From contig NZ_FMYQ01000003.1 of NCBI RefSeq assembly GCF_900096975.1, positions 124,001 through 188,000 of the forward strand: 64,000 bases of DNA, read 5' to 3'. Made by a program: the position numbers and the translations under genes. Origin of the DNA: Paraburkholderia lycopersici. Its GTDB lineage: Bacteria; Pseudomonadota; Gammaproteobacteria; Burkholderiales; Burkholderiaceae. Shown in pieces: positions 40,600 through 50,745 of the stretch (positions are counted from its first letter, which is position 1; each line of letters begins with the position of its first letter). The notes beneath the pieces are model-generated. The model saw nothing but the letters and a program-made list of their open reading frames with translations. It ran no database searches and had not been told where the DNA came from.

Positions 40600-41472
40600 T
40601 CATGACGGCTCGAGGCTGCGCCACATGTACCAGGTCGCGACGGTACGCCACGGCTCCCAGTTGGCCGCGACTTCGCGCGCCTCACTGCGCGTGACCGGCT
40701 CGCCGCTGAAATAGTTGATGCTGATCGCGCGGATCAGGCCCAGATCGTCGAGCGGCAGCACGTTCGGACGCGCGAGATTGAAGATGAGGAACATCTCGGC
40801 GGTCCAGCGGCCGATGCCGCGAATCGCGGTGAGTTCGGCGATGACATCCTCATCGTCCATCGAGGTCCACTTGCCGACGTGCAGCGCCCCCGAAACGAAG
40901 TGCTGCGCGAGATCGAGGATGTACTCCGTCTTGCGCTTCGACAGTCCGCACGCGGCGAGCTTCTCGTGACCGAGCTTGATGAACTGCTGCGGCACGAGCT
41001 TCGGGCATGCGGCTTCGACGCGCTGCCACAGCGCCTGCGCCGCCGCCGTCGAAATCTGCTGGCCGACCACCGAACGTGCGAGCGTCCCGAACGGGTCGTC
41101 GCGGCTCAGCAGATGAACGGGCCCAAACTTCGGAATCAACTTCTTGAGAATGCGGTCGCGCTTGACGAGATCCACGCAGGCCTTGTCCCAATAGTCGGGA
41201 CGCTGCACCTCGAAGTCGAGATCGCCGAGCGCGTTCGCGGCCGGCTCCACGGCTTCGAGCGCTGCGGGACCATTCGAGAGCGTGGCCTCGATCGCCGCGC
41301 CGTCGAGCGCCTCGTGCGAGACGCCCGTTCCGTTGGCCTTCGCGCGCGCCGGCTTGCTTGCTGCTTTCCCGCCTGCACCGTTGAGCGCTCGCTTTGCGCC
41401 CTCCGGCGCACCCGCGGTTCCGCCCGTTAGCGACGCAGACCGCTTCGCCTGCGTCTTCGTGGCCGTTGCCAT
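40600..41472 (-). CDS. HhH-GPD DNA glycosylase (3-methyladenine type II-like)
   Basis: 290-residue base-excision glycosylase. The HhH-GPD domain occupies residues 95-280: helix-hairpin-helix LTAIRGIGRWTAEMFLIF with the catalytic Asp in VLPLDDLGLIRAI, plus SVVGQQISTAAAQALWQRV, an AlkA hallmark. No C-terminal Fe-S cysteine motif, so it is AlkA/MagIII-like rather than Nth/MutY-like. The first 85 residues are Ala/Gly/Lys-rich and probably disordered. It lies 47 bases downstream of cysS. Confidence 0.93.
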   Translation of the reverse strand: MATATKTQAKRSASLTGGTAGAPEGAKRALNGAGGKAASKPARAKANGTGVSHEALDGAAIEATLSNGPAALEAVEPAANALGDLDFEVQRPDYWDKACVDLVKRDRILKKLIPKFGPVHLLSRDDPFGTLARSVVGQQISTAAAQALWQRVEAACPKLVPQQFIKLGHEKLAACGLSKRKTEYILDLAQHFVSGALHVGKWTSMDDEDVIAELTAIRGIGRWTAEMFLIFNLARPNVLPLDDLGLIRAISINYFSGEPVTRSEAREVAANWEPWRTVATWYMWRSLEPS

Positions 41473-41519
41473 CCTGCCTCCTGCCTCGCGAATCGATCAG
41501 TGGAAACTGGACAGCCCGC

Positions 41520-42917
41520 TCACACGCGGCGCCACTCGGTCAACCCGCCCGGTTTGTCTTCGAGCGCGACACCGGATTCGAGCAGTTCGGCCCGGATCCG
41601 GTCCGCCTCCGCATATTGCTTCGCCTGCTTGGCCGCCGTGCGCGCGGCAATCTTTTCTTCGATCGCCGCGACGTCGAGCGCGCCTGCCCCCTGCGCGCCG
41701 GCCGCCTGCTGCAGGAACACGCGCGGCTCGCGCACGAGCAACCCGATCACACGCGCGAGGCGCTGCAGCTGACGCGCGAGCACCGCGTCATGCGTCCGGT
41801 TCACTTCGCTCGCCAGCTCGAACAGCACGGCGATCGCCACCGGCGTGTTGAAGTCGTCGTTCATCGCCGCGCGGAAACGCTGCGCGTACGGCTCGTTCCA
41901 GTCGAGCTCCCCGGCGTCCGGCGTCACGTCCTTCAACGCCGTGTAAAGACGCGTGAGCGCGTTGCGCGCGTCGTCCAGATGCACGTCGCTGTAGTTCAGC
42001 GGCGAGCGGTAATGCGCGCGCGCCATGAAGAAGCGCACCACTTCGGCATCGTACTTCGCCAGCACCTCGCGGATCGTGAAGAAGTTGCCGAGCGACTTCG
42101 ACATCTTCTCGTTGTCGATCTGCACGAAGCCGTTATGCATCCACGTATTGACGAACGTCTTGCCCGTCGCGCCTTCGCTCTGCGCAATCTCGTTCTCATG
42201 GTGCGGAAACTGCAGATCCTGGCCGCCGCCATGAATGTCGAAATGATCGCCCAGCAACGCGCACCCCATCGCCGAGCATTCGATGTGCCAGCCGGGACGT
42301 CCGCGCCCGTACTTCGAGTCCCAGCTCGTGTCGGCCGGCTCTTGCGGTTTTGCCTGTTTCCACAGCACGAAGTCAAGCGGATCCTGCTTGGCATCGTTCG
42401 TCGCCACACGTTCGCCCGCGCGCAGGTCCTCGATCGACTTGCCCGAGAGCGCGCCATAGTTCGCGAACTTGCGCACCGCGTAGTTCACGTCGCCGTCGGT
42501 AGCCTGGTAAGCGTAGCCGTTCGCTTCGAGCTTGCCGATCATGTCGAGCATCTGCGGAATGTATTGCGTCGCGCGCGGCTCATGGTCGGGACGCTCGATG
42601 CCGAGCGCGTCCGCGTCTTCGTGCAGCGCCGCGATGAAACGGTCGGTGAGCTGCTTGATGGTCTCGCCGTTCTCCACCGCGCGACGAATGATCTTGTCGT
42701 CGATGTCGGTAATGTTGCGCACGTAGGTCACGTTGTAACCGAGCGCGCGCAGCCAGCGTTGCACGATGTCGAACACCACCATCACACGCGCATGCCCGAC
42801 GTGACAATAGTCGTACACCGTCATCCCGCAGACATACATACGCACGACGCCGGGCACGAGGGGCACGAAATTTTGCTTGTCACGCGCGAGCGTGTTGTAG
42901 ATGCGCAGTGATTCCAT
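41520..42917 (-). CDS. cysS: Cysteinyl-tRNA synthetase
   Basis: 465-residue class I synthetase. The HIGH-type motif reads HVGH in [18 protein letters not shown] (zinc-binding Cys included, residues 26-43). The zinc site CSAMG and [20 protein letters not shown] are present. KMSKSLGN is at about residue 268. Start ATG at 42917 ([10 protein letters not shown]); the longer frame is rejected. Divergent from the TPR gene. Confidence 0.97.
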   Translation of the reverse strand: MESLRIYNTLARDKQNFVPLVPGVVRMYVCGMTVYDYCHVGHARVMVVFDIVQRWLRALGYNVTYVRNITDIDDKIIRRAVENGETIKQLTDRFIAALHEDADALGIERPDHEPRATQYIPQMLDMIGKLEANGYAYQATDGDVNYAVRKFANYGALSGKSIEDLRAGERVATNDAKQDPLDFVLWKQAKPQEPADTSWDSKYGRGRPGWHIECSAMGCALLGDHFDIHGGGQDLQFPHHENEIAQSEGATGKTFVNTWMHNGFVQIDNEKMSKSLGNFFTIREVLAKYDAEVVRFFMARAHYRSPLNYSDVHLDDARNALTRLYTALKDVTPDAGELDWNEPYAQRFRAAMNDDFNTPVAIAVLFELASEVNRTHDAVLARQLQRLARVIGLLVREPRVFLQQAAGAQGAGALDVAAIEEKIAARTAAKQAKQYAEADRIRAELLESGVALEDKPGGLTEWRRV

Positions 42918-43195
42918 AAAGACGATGGATACGTGGGTCGAAGGAAATCCGCGGCGACACCGACCGCAGCGTGCGGGCGCGTTGGCCCGCATTGTTCAGG
43001 CTGCTGCTTGTCGGCGCCCGGCCTGCAAACAGGCGGCTATCGGGGCGGAGACGACCACGAGTGGCGAAAGAAAGCCCGGCGGCTCATGCAACGCGCCCGG
43101 AATGCCCACGAAACTGGCGAGGGACAAAGCGCGCGACGAAAACGCACAGACCTTTTGTTAGAATGGCTCGGAGTATAACACCGCGACCTCACCCT

Positions 43196-43906
43196 ATGAA
43201 ACCTTCCAGCGGCCGCGCGCCCCGTGCTGCGACCCTTGCCGCGTCGGCTCTCGCGAGCGTCGCGATTGCGCTGTTCGGCGCCAGCATCGCGCATGCCGCG
43301 CCCCCGGCGACGGCCGACGGCACGCCCGGCGCCGACGCAGCAATCGCCCAGCACGACTGGGCGACGGCACTGAGCCAGCTCGACGAGCGCATCAAGACGA
43401 ACCCGCGCGACGTGCAGGCGAAGTTCAAGCGCGCAACCATTCTCGCGCGCCTGAACCGCGACGACGACGCGATCGAGGCGTTCACCGAACTCACGCAGCT
43501 CTACCCCGAGCTGCCCGAGCCCTACAACAATCTCGCTGCGCTTTACGCGAAGCACGGCCGCTACGACGAGGCGCGCATCGCGCTCGAAACGGCCCTGAAG
43601 GCGAACCCTTCGTACGGTCTCGCCTGGGAAAATCTCGGCGACCTGTACCTGCGTCTTGCCGATGCGTCATACCGCCGCGCGCAAACGCTTGGCCATGCGA
43701 GCGGCACGACGCAGCAGCGCCTCGCCGACATCGGGAAGATCGTCTCGCCGCCACCCGCGCAGAAGAATGCGGGCGCCGCCTCGGCTGAAGCCGCATCCGA
43801 AGCGGGCCCCTCGCATCTCGTGCCGGCGCTCACGAATCCTGCGTACCAGTTCGGCGGCCCGACCGGGTCGCTGGCGATGCCCCCGTTCGTGGCGCCATCG
43901 AACTAA
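43196..43906 (+). CDS. Exported tetratricopeptide-repeat protein
   Basis: 236 residues. Signal peptide (residues 1-36; Ala-rich core, cleavage after AHA). Three TPR-type helix pairs follow at residues 48-160: WATALSQLDERIKTNPRDVQAKFKRATILARLNRDDDAIEAF, then LYPELPEPYNNLAALYAKHGRYDEARIALETAL, and a third NPSYGLAWENLGDLYLRLA. The C-terminus is Pro/Ala-rich. Likely a periplasmic scaffold. It is first in a run with two cyclophilins and lpxH; co-expression as a folding or envelope module is inferred. Confidence 0.88.
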   Translation: MKPSSGRAPRAATLAASALASVAIALFGASIAHAAPPATADGTPGADAAIAQHDWATALSQLDERIKTNPRDVQAKFKRATILARLNRDDDAIEAFTELTQLYPELPEPYNNLAALYAKHGRYDEARIALETALKANPSYGLAWENLGDLYLRLADASYRRAQTLGHASGTTQQRLADIGKIVSPPPAQKNAGAASAEAASEAGPSHLVPALTNPAYQFGGPTGSLAMPPFVAPSN

Positions 43907-43970
43907 GCTGCGGCGCGCGATGCATCCCGGCGCGCCGCAACACGTTTTTCCCGCACTTCCGAGGATACTC

Positions 43971-44555
43971 ATGAAATGGTTGATGTTGGCGCTCGGCAGC
44001 GCCGCCCTGATCGCGAACGCACCGGCCTTCGCGCAAAACGGCCAGCCGGCCGCGGCGCACCCGCAAGTGCTCTTCAAGACCAGTGAAGGCGACATTCGCG
44101 TCGAGCTCTATCCCGAGAAGGCGCCGAAGACCGTCGACAACTTCCTGCAGTACGTGAAAGCCGGCCAGTACAACGGCACGATCTTTCATCGCGTGATTCG
44201 CGGCTTCATGATCCAGGGCGGCGGCTACACGCAGAGCTTCGTCGAGAAGCCGACGCGCGCACCCATCGCGCTCGAGAGCCGGAATGGCCTGAAGAATCTC
44301 ATGGGCACGATCGCGATGGCGCGCACGAGCGACCCGAACTCGGCCACGGCCCAGTTCTTCATCAACACCGTCGACAACGCCGGCCTCGACTATCCGAACC
44401 CGGACGGCAACGGCTACGCCGTGTTCGGCAAGGTCACGCAGGGCATGGACGTCGTGAAGAAGATCGAAGCGGCGCCCACTACTTCGCGCGGCCCGATGGC
44501 CGACGTACCGCAAAAGGAAATCGTGATCCAGTCGGCCACGCTCGTCGGCAAGTAA
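43971..44555 (+). CDS. ppiA: Periplasmic peptidyl-prolyl cis-trans isomerase (cyclophilin)
   Basis: 194 residues. Signal peptide (1-22, MKWLMLALGSAALIANAPAFA). Cyclophilin domain: [39 protein letters not shown] with the catalytic Arg, and ATAQFFINTVDN. It isomerises Xaa-Pro bonds in the periplasm. RBS GAGGA precedes the ATG. A cytoplasmic paralogue follows directly. Confidence 0.94.
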   Translation: MKWLMLALGSAALIANAPAFAQNGQPAAAHPQVLFKTSEGDIRVELYPEKAPKTVDNFLQYVKAGQYNGTIFHRVIRGFMIQGGGYTQSFVEKPTRAPIALESRNGLKNLMGTIAMARTSDPNSATAQFFINTVDNAGLDYPNPDGNGYAVFGKVTQGMDVVKKIEAAPTTSRGPMADVPQKEIVIQSATLVGK

Positions 44556-44711
44556 TCACCTGCAACACGACTGTCGTCATCGACTACCCGGGCGGCCGTG
44601 CCGCCCCCACCCGTCGCACGTCGCGGCGCCGGCACACGCGTTGGGCAACACGCCTCGCCTCTTGCCGATGCGGCGACGTCCATCCCCCCGCCACAGGCAA
44701 AGGATTCCATC

Positions 44712-45206
44712 ATGGTCGAACTGCATACGAACCACGGCGTCATCAAACTCGAACTGAACGCCGAGAAGGCCCCGAAGACGGTCGCCAACTTCCTCAACTA
44801 TGTGAAGAACGGCCACTATGACGGCACGGTTTTTCACCGCGTCATCGACGGGTTCATGATCCAGGGCGGCGGCTTCGAAGCCGGCATGAAGCAAAAGCCG
44901 ACCGAAGCGCCGATCGAAAACGAAGCGAACAACGGCCTGAAGAACGAGCGCGGCTCGATCGCCATGGCGCGCACCAACGACCCGCATTCGGCGAGCGCGC
45001 AGTTCTTCATCAACGTCGCCGACAACGACTTCCTGAACCACTCGTCGCCGACGCCGCAAGGCTGGGGCTACGCCGTGTTCGGCAAGGTCGTCGAGGGCCT
45101 CGAAGTGGTCGACAAGATCAAGAAGGTCAAGACGGGCTCGAAGGGCTTCCATCAGGACGTGCCGGTCGACGACGTCGTGATCGAAAAGGCCGTCGTCGTC
45201 GAATAA
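44712..45206 (+). CDS. ppiB: Cytoplasmic peptidyl-prolyl cis-trans isomerase B (cyclophilin)
   Basis: 164-residue cyclophilin without a signal peptide. [46 protein letters not shown] and [17 protein letters not shown] match PpiB. About the same domain as the upstream gene, suggesting a tandem duplication followed by different localisation. AAAGGA lies eight bases before the ATG. lpxH follows after 32 bases. Confidence 0.96.
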   Translation: MVELHTNHGVIKLELNAEKAPKTVANFLNYVKNGHYDGTVFHRVIDGFMIQGGGFEAGMKQKPTEAPIENEANNGLKNERGSIAMARTNDPHSASAQFFINVADNDFLNHSSPTPQGWGYAVFGKVVEGLEVVDKIKKVKTGSKGFHQDVPVDDVVIEKAVVVE

Positions 45207-45238
45207 GCTTCATACAACACTCACGCGCTCCCCTCTCG

Positions 45239-46036
45239 ATGCTGCAGGAAAAGGCTTTACGACACGCTGCTGCGGGCGTGCCCGGCGAGGGCAAGCGCCC
45301 GCACGCGGCACGCCCGTTCCTGTTCATTTCCGACGTGCATCTGAATGAGGGGATTCCGCGCACGGTCGCCGCGTTCGAACGCTTCGTCCGGGTCACCGCC
45401 GATCAGGCGGACTCGGTGTTCATACTCGGCGACCTCTTCGAATACTGGATCGGCGACGACATGCTCGCCGATCCGTTCGTCGCGCGCATGACCGCGCTGA
45501 TGCATACGCTTTCCGAGCGCGGCATCGCGCTCTACGTCATGCACGGCAATCGCGACTTCCTGATGGGCAAGCGCTTCATGAAAGCGGCGGGCGCGATCTG
45601 GCTGCCCGATCCCATCGCCATCACCGCGTTCGGCACCCGCATCGCGCTCGCGCACGGCGACGCGATGTGCACCGACGATCGCGGCTATCAGCTCTTTCGC
45701 AAGCTCGCGCGCAACCGGCTCGCGCAGTTGCTCTTTCTCGCGTGGCCGTTGCGCTGGCGGCGCGCGCTCGCCGAGCGGGCTCGCCGCGCAAGCGAAGACA
45801 AGCGCAACGGGCCGCGCCTGCCGAAGTACGACGTCACCCCGAGAGGCGTCGCGACGCTATTCAAGCGCTCGCGCGCGAACACCATCGTGCATGGCCACAC
45901 GCACCGTCCCGCGCGCCACCAGGAGCCCGGCGGCACGCGCTGGGTCTTGCCCGACTGGGATCTCGATCACGGCAAGCCGCGCGGCGGCTACCTGCGCGTG
46001 GATGCCGAAGGATTCAGGGTGTTGCCGCTCGACTGA
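45239..46036 (+). CDS. lpxH: UDP-2,3-diacylglucosamine hydrolase
   Basis: 265-residue metallophosphoesterase that cuts UDP-2,3-diacylglucosamine to lipid X in lipid A synthesis. Metal-ligand motifs FISDVHLN, GDLFEYWIGDD, GNRDF and HGHTHRP (about residues 28-230) are in order. It has an N-terminal extension of about 26 residues compared with E. coli. Converges on cysE with a 66-base gap. Confidence 0.94.
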   Translation: MLQEKALRHAAAGVPGEGKRPHAARPFLFISDVHLNEGIPRTVAAFERFVRVTADQADSVFILGDLFEYWIGDDMLADPFVARMTALMHTLSERGIALYVMHGNRDFLMGKRFMKAAGAIWLPDPIAITAFGTRIALAHGDAMCTDDRGYQLFRKLARNRLAQLLFLAWPLRWRRALAERARRASEDKRNGPRLPKYDVTPRGVATLFKRSRANTIVHGHTHRPARHQEPGGTRWVLPDWDLDHGKPRGGYLRVDAEGFRVLPLD

Positions 46037-46102
46037 AGTCAAGCGCCAATCATGCGCAAACGCGCAGCCAGATAGCGCGTTTTCCACGCCTCATTGACGC
46101 TT

Positions 46103-46939
46103 TCACGCTGCCGTTGAGGTCACGTGCTCGGGCGCCTTCTCGCCACCGGCCGCCGCCTCGCCTTGCGCGCCGCCGCACTCCAGCCCCGCGGACAAACGCC
46201 GCAACTCGGCCAGCGCCGCATCGGCGCCGTGCAGGGCTTCGAGACGCGCCCCGAGCCGCTCGAGCGCCGCGACGATGGCGTCGACGCGCTGCGTCTGCGT
46301 GGCCGCATGATCGATCAGCCCGTGGATCGCGAGCGAAACGGGATCGTCGGCGTTGGGCGTGATGCCGTATGCGCAGAAGCCGTCGCGCGCCGAGGCGGGC
46401 CTTGCGCGCTCGGGCGCCGTCTTCGCGGGCACGATGATCCGCGCCGGATTGCCGACTGCCGTTCCGCCTTCGGGCACGGGCTTCACGACCACCGCGTTCG
46501 AACCGATCTTCGCGCCTGCCCCTACCGTGAAGCCGCCCAGCACCTTCGCGCCCGCGCCGACGATCACGCCCGGACCCAGCGTGGGGTGGCGTTTCGCGCC
46601 GCGCGTGAGCGAGGTGCCGCCGAGCGTCACGCCCTGATAGATCGTGCAGTCGTCGCCGACCTCGGCCGTCTCGCCGATCACGACGCCCATGCCGTGATCG
46701 ATGAACACGCGCCGGCCGATGGTCGCGCCCGGATGGACCTCGATACCGGTCAGAAAACGCGCGATCTGGGAGACATAACGCGCGAGCCAGCGGCGTTTCG
46801 CGCGCCAGCACGCATGCGCCAACCGATGCAGCACGAGCGCGTGCAGACCCGGATAACAGGTCAGGACCTCCCACGCGCTGCGAGCGGCGGGATCGCGCTC
46901 GCGGATCGTGGCAATGTCTTCGCGAAGTCTCTTGAACAT
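46103..46939 (-). CDS. cysE: Serine O-acetyltransferase
   Basis: 278-residue left-handed beta-helix acetyltransferase making O-acetylserine for cysteine synthesis. [68 protein letters not shown] (catalytic His/Asp region) and GNPARII are seen. It is the short-N-terminus type (the larger enteric helical domain is missing), but has a C-terminal Ala/Arg-rich extension of about 90 residues. Start ATG at 46939. trmJ lies upstream. Confidence 0.92.
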   Translation of the reverse strand: MFKRLREDIATIRERDPAARSAWEVLTCYPGLHALVLHRLAHACWRAKRRWLARYVSQIARFLTGIEVHPGATIGRRVFIDHGMGVVIGETAEVGDDCTIYQGVTLGGTSLTRGAKRHPTLGPGVIVGAGAKVLGGFTVGAGAKIGSNAVVVKPVPEGGTAVGNPARIIVPAKTAPERARPASARDGFCAYGITPNADDPVSLAIHGLIDHAATQTQRVDAIVAALERLGARLEALHGADAALAELRRLSAGLECGGAQGEAAAGGEKAPEHVTSTAA

Positions 46940-47135
46940 GGCAGTCACGCTAAAAACGGGCGGCATCGTGGAGAATTGCGGCCATGCGACCCCGCCACGT
47001 GCGCATGACCGGGCGCGCGGCCTTTGCAGCCGCGCGCATTTGCTTATGAGGTTTTAGCCGATTTTCAGCCGATTGTAGGCGTAAAGGCGCTTCGGGGCAG
47101 GAAGCCCCCGTCGGCGGCAAGGTCGGCGCCATGGC

Positions 47136-48011
47136 TCAGCGGCTTTCGCCGCCTTTGGCCTTGAGCATGAGGATGTGCTTGGCGATACCGCGCACGATGT
47201 TGACCTCCTCGCGCTCGAGCCCGGAGCGCGCGAAGAGCCGCCGCAAGCGCGACATCAGCTTCTTCGGATTGGCGGGATCGAGAAAATCGAGCGCGATGAG
47301 CGCGTTCTCGAGATGCACATACATGCGCTCGATGTCGTCGCTCGTGGCGAGCGGCGAGCCGGCACCCTGCTGGAGCACGCCGTCCGCGCCTATCGCACCG
47401 CCCGCGCGCCCTGCAACCGGCAGCGCCGCGCCAGGCAAGCCTTCGCCGAGATACGCGAGACGCAGCTCATAGGCGAGCACCTGCACCGCCTGGGCGAGAT
47501 TGAGCGAGCTGTAAGCAGGATTGGCCGGAATGTGCGCCAGCGCGCTGCAGCGCTCCACGTCGTCGTTCGAGAGGCCCGTGCGCTCGTTGCCGAAGACGAG
47601 CGCGATGTCGCCGCCGTGCGCCACCTGGCGGCACGCATCCTGCACGGCCGGGCGCGGCGCGCTCGGCGGCGGCCCGTACTCGCGCGTGCGCGCCGTGAGC
47701 GCGAGCGACCACTGCACGCCGGCCAGTGCGTCGGCCAGCGTCGGCACGATGTGGGCAGCTGCAAGCACGTCGTCGGCGCCGCTCGCCATCGCCACGGCCT
47801 CGGGGTCGCAGTGGACCTGCGGCACACGCGGCGCCACCAGCACGAGGCGCGAGAAACCCATCGTCTTCAGCGCGCGCGCCGCGGCGCCGACGTTGCCGGG
47901 ATGGCTCGGCTCGACGAGCACGAAGCGGGTGGACGTGAAGCCGCCGCGCAGCGGCTCGTGAAGGTCGCAAGCGGCCGCCGCGGCCTGACCAGCGAATGAA
48001 TCGGGGTGCAT
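47136..48011 (-). CDS. trmJ: tRNA (cytidine/uridine-2'-O-)-methyltransferase TrmJ-like
   Basis: 291-residue SPOUT-fold methyltransferase; TrmJ methylates the ribose at position 32 of tRNA. VLVEPSHPGNVGAAARALKTMGF (residues 32-54), IALVFGNERTGLSNDD and YSSLNLAQAVQVLAYELR are the three SPOUT motifs forming the knot. Start ATG at 48011. The C-terminal 90 residues include a helical domain and a Gly-rich linker. Divergent from suhB. Confidence 0.92.
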   Translation of the reverse strand: MHPDSFAGQAAAAACDLHEPLRGGFTSTRFVLVEPSHPGNVGAAARALKTMGFSRLVLVAPRVPQVHCDPEAVAMASGADDVLAAAHIVPTLADALAGVQWSLALTARTREYGPPPSAPRPAVQDACRQVAHGGDIALVFGNERTGLSNDDVERCSALAHIPANPAYSSLNLAQAVQVLAYELRLAYLGEGLPGAALPVAGRAGGAIGADGVLQQGAGSPLATSDDIERMYVHLENALIALDFLDPANPKKLMSRLRRLFARSGLEREEVNIVRGIAKHILMLKAKGGESR

Positions 48012-48380
48012 CAAGATAAGTCTCTAGCGCGAACGTAAGGAAAACGTCTATGTTAGCGCGCCTCGCATCCGGAGAAGAGGCGGGAAAGCGGCGCACCGTC
48101 AGCCAGAGCGGCCCGGTCTCAGGTAAAATGCGAGGTTCGCGCGCGTTTGGCGTTGCGCCGGGCCGCTTCACGGCTCGCGCGGCGTCGGGCAGGCTAGTGG
48201 CAAATAGCGCCGCCGCGCCCCGCTCTTATTCAATTCGTCTCCGTTGGCGGGACAGGTTCCGCAGGCTGCTCCAGGCCCGCGCCCTGTCCAATCGTTAGAC
48301 GCTTTTATCTTTTGCACCACCGGCGCGCAGCAACCTCGAGCAGGTCGAGCGCGAGCGCCGGACAACAAGGATCCTGGCTC
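48012..48380. other. 369-base gap between divergent trmJ and suhB
   Basis: No recognised gene. It must hold promoters for both genes. TAAAAT at 48124-48129 on the plus strand could be a -10 box for suhB but lacks a good -35. A longer minus-strand frame over this region is an artefact of suhB antisense. Confidence 0.45.
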
Positions 48381-49181
48381 ATGCATCCCATGCTCAACAT
48401 CGCTGTCAAGGCCGCGCGCCGCGCCGGACAGATCATCAACCGCGCGTCGCTCGATCTCGACCTCGTGCAGGTTGCGAAGAAGCAGCACAACGATTTCGTC
48501 ACGGAAGTCGACAGGGCGGCCGAAGCCGCCATCATCGAAACGCTCAGGACCGCCTACCCCGATCACGCCATCCTCGCCGAGGAATCGGGCGAGTCGGAGA
48601 ACGAATCCGAGTACCAGTGGATCATCGATCCGCTCGACGGCACCACCAACTTCATCCACGGTTTCCAGTACTACTGCGTCTCGGTCGCGCTCGCGCACAA
48701 GGGCATCGTCACGCAGGCCGTGGTCTATGACCCGACCCGCAACGACCTCTTCACCGCCTCGCGCGGCCGCGGCGCGTTCCTGAACGATCGCCGCATCCGC
48801 GTGGGCCGTCGCGACCGTCTCGCCGACGGCCTGATCGGCACCGGCTTTCCGTTCCGCGAAAAGGACGGCCTCGACAGCTACTGCGAGCTCTTCGCCGAGA
48901 TGACCGGCGCGTGCGCGGGCCTGCGTCGTCCGGGCGCGGCCGCGCTCGACCTGGCGAACGTCGCCGCAGGCCGCATGGACGGCTTCTTCGAGCAAGGCCT
49001 CAACCCGTGGGACGTCGCCGCGGGCGGCCTGCTCGTGACGGAAGCCGGCGGCCTCATCGGCAACTACACGGGCGACTCGGCTTTCCTGCACGTTGGCGAA
49101 GTCGTCGCGGGCAACCCGAAGATCTACGCGCAAATGGTGCCGATCCTTTCGAAGTACACGCGCGTCAACAAGGCAGCCTGA
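48381..49181 (+). CDS. suhB: Inositol-1-monophosphatase family protein (SuhB)
   Basis: 266-residue Mg/Li-sensitive phosphatase. [32 protein letters not shown] (about residues 84-97, metal-binding Asps) and [15 protein letters not shown] are intact. SuhB also acts in rRNA antitermination with Nus factors in E. coli. AAGGA lies ten bases before the ATG. Followed by lplT copy 2. Confidence 0.95.
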   Translation: MHPMLNIAVKAARRAGQIINRASLDLDLVQVAKKQHNDFVTEVDRAAEAAIIETLRTAYPDHAILAEESGESENESEYQWIIDPLDGTTNFIHGFQYYCVSVALAHKGIVTQAVVYDPTRNDLFTASRGRGAFLNDRRIRVGRRDRLADGLIGTGFPFREKDGLDSYCELFAEMTGACAGLRRPGAAALDLANVAAGRMDGFFEQGLNPWDVAAGGLLVTEAGGLIGNYTGDSAFLHVGEVVAGNPKIYAQMVPILSKYTRVNKAA

Positions 49182-49348
49182 GAGGCAACCTGAGTGCGCG
49201 GCGCCGTGCGCATGTCCGCACGCCGCGACGCGGACCACGCATGCGTATCGAGCGGCTTCGGCCGCTTTTTTGTCGCTTTTTTGTCGCCCGTCTGCCGCTG
49301 GTTCATTCCCGCCGCCGCGCCGCTGCATGAGCAGCGCGCATGCATCCG

Positions 49349-50647
49349 ATGAAAAAAGGCTTCTATACGATTATCGCCGCGCAGTTCGTGTCGTCGCTCG
49401 CCGACAACGCGCTCCTCATCGCGGCGATCGCGCTGCTCACGGTGATCTCCTCGCCCGCCTGGGTCACGCCGCTCCTGCAGATCTTCTTCACGATCTCCTA
49501 CGTGCTGCTCGCGCCTTTCGTCGGCGCATTCGCCGACGCCCTGCAAAAGCGCCACGTGATGTTCGTCTCGAACGCGCTCAAGGCGTGCGGCTGCCTGCTG
49601 ATGATCGCGGGCGTGCATCCGATGATCGCCTATGGCGTGGTCGGCTTCGGCGCGGCCGCCTACTCGCCCGCAAAGTATGGAATCCTGACGGAACTGCTGC
49701 CGGCCGAAAAGCTCGTCGCCGCCAATGCGTGGCTCGAATCGGCCACGGTGCTCTCCACCATCGTCGGCACGATGATGGGCGGCGCGCTCGTTTCGGCCTA
49801 CGCCGAGCGGTTCGTCGCGCGCCGTCCGCTGCCGCTCATCCATTCGGCCGCCGACCTCGCAATGCTCGCCGTGATGTTGACCTACGTGATCGCCGCGCTC
49901 ATCAATATGGGCATTCCCGATACGGGGGCGCGCTACGAAAACCGGCTCAAGGAGCCCGCGCGGCTCTTCCACACGTTCACGCATTGCTTCAACGTGCTCT
50001 GGGCCGACAAGCTCGCGCAAATCGCGCTCTGGGTCACGACCCTGATGTGGGGCGCGGCCGTCACGCTGCAACTGCTCGTACTCAAATGGGCCGACGTGAA
50101 CCTCGGCCTCTCGCTCTCGAAGGCGGCCGTCATGCAGGGCGTGACCGGGCTTGGCATCGCACTGGGCGCAGGCGCCGCTGCGGCGTGGGTGTCGCTGCGC
50201 GCCTCGCTGCGCGTGCTGCCCGTTGGCGTGCTGTGCGGCGCGGTCGCCGTGGGCATGGCGTTCTACAGCAAGGGGCTCTTTCCGCACGGCGGCGGCGTGC
50301 GCCTCGGCACCTTCATCGTGCCCTTCTACCTGCTTTTCGCGTACCCGCTGATGGTACTGCTCGGCATGCTCGCGGGGTTCTTCATCGTGCCGATGAATGC
50401 GCTGCTCCAGCATCGCGGCGCGACGCTGCTCTCGGCGGGCCACTCGATCGCGGTGCAGAACTTCAACCAGAATCTCGCGGTGTTGCTGATGCTCGGCGCA
50501 TATGCGCTGCTGCTCACCGCAAAGATGCCCGTGCCATGGATCATCGTCGTTTTCGGCGTATTCGTCGCCGCGATGATCTGGCTCGCCATGCGGCGCAGTG
50601 CGGCAAACGCACGCACGATGGACCTGCAGGCGCTGGTCGACGAATGA
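49349..50647 (+). CDS. lplT: Lysophospholipid transporter LplT (copy 2)
   Basis: 432-residue inner-membrane MFS protein, paralogue of 6228-7538: [28 protein letters not shown] is nearly identical, as are [18 protein letters not shown] and the [26 protein letters not shown] segment, while central loops differ. An alternative ATG nine bases upstream adds MHP. No Aas partner nearby. The overall similarity looks moderate, so the duplication is not recent. mutS follows after 98 bases. Confidence 0.93.
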   Translation: MKKGFYTIIAAQFVSSLADNALLIAAIALLTVISSPAWVTPLLQIFFTISYVLLAPFVGAFADALQKRHVMFVSNALKACGCLLMIAGVHPMIAYGVVGFGAAAYSPAKYGILTELLPAEKLVAANAWLESATVLSTIVGTMMGGALVSAYAERFVARRPLPLIHSAADLAMLAVMLTYVIAALINMGIPDTGARYENRLKEPARLFHTFTHCFNVLWADKLAQIALWVTTLMWGAAVTLQLLVLKWADVNLGLSLSKAAVMQGVTGLGIALGAGAAAAWVSLRASLRVLPVGVLCGAVAVGMAFYSKGLFPHGGGVRLGTFIVPFYLLFAYPLMVLLGMLAGFFIVPMNALLQHRGATLLSAGHSIAVQNFNQNLAVLLMLGAYALLLTAKMPVPWIIVVFGVFVAAMIWLAMRRSAANARTMDLQALVDE

Positions 50648-50686
50648 CGGGAATGCCTGCGGCACGGCGTTAGCCGAAAGGCTGGC

Positions 50687-50714
50687 TTTACATGCAATCG
50701 GCGCGCGTTAAACT
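50687..50714 (+). promoter_or_regulatory. Possible mutS promoter
   Basis: TTTACA (50687-50692), 16-base spacer, TAAACT (50709-50714), 31 bases before the mutS ATG. Confidence 0.42.
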
Positions 50715-50745
50715 CACGCCCTGAACCCCTAGCAAGACACCGAGG

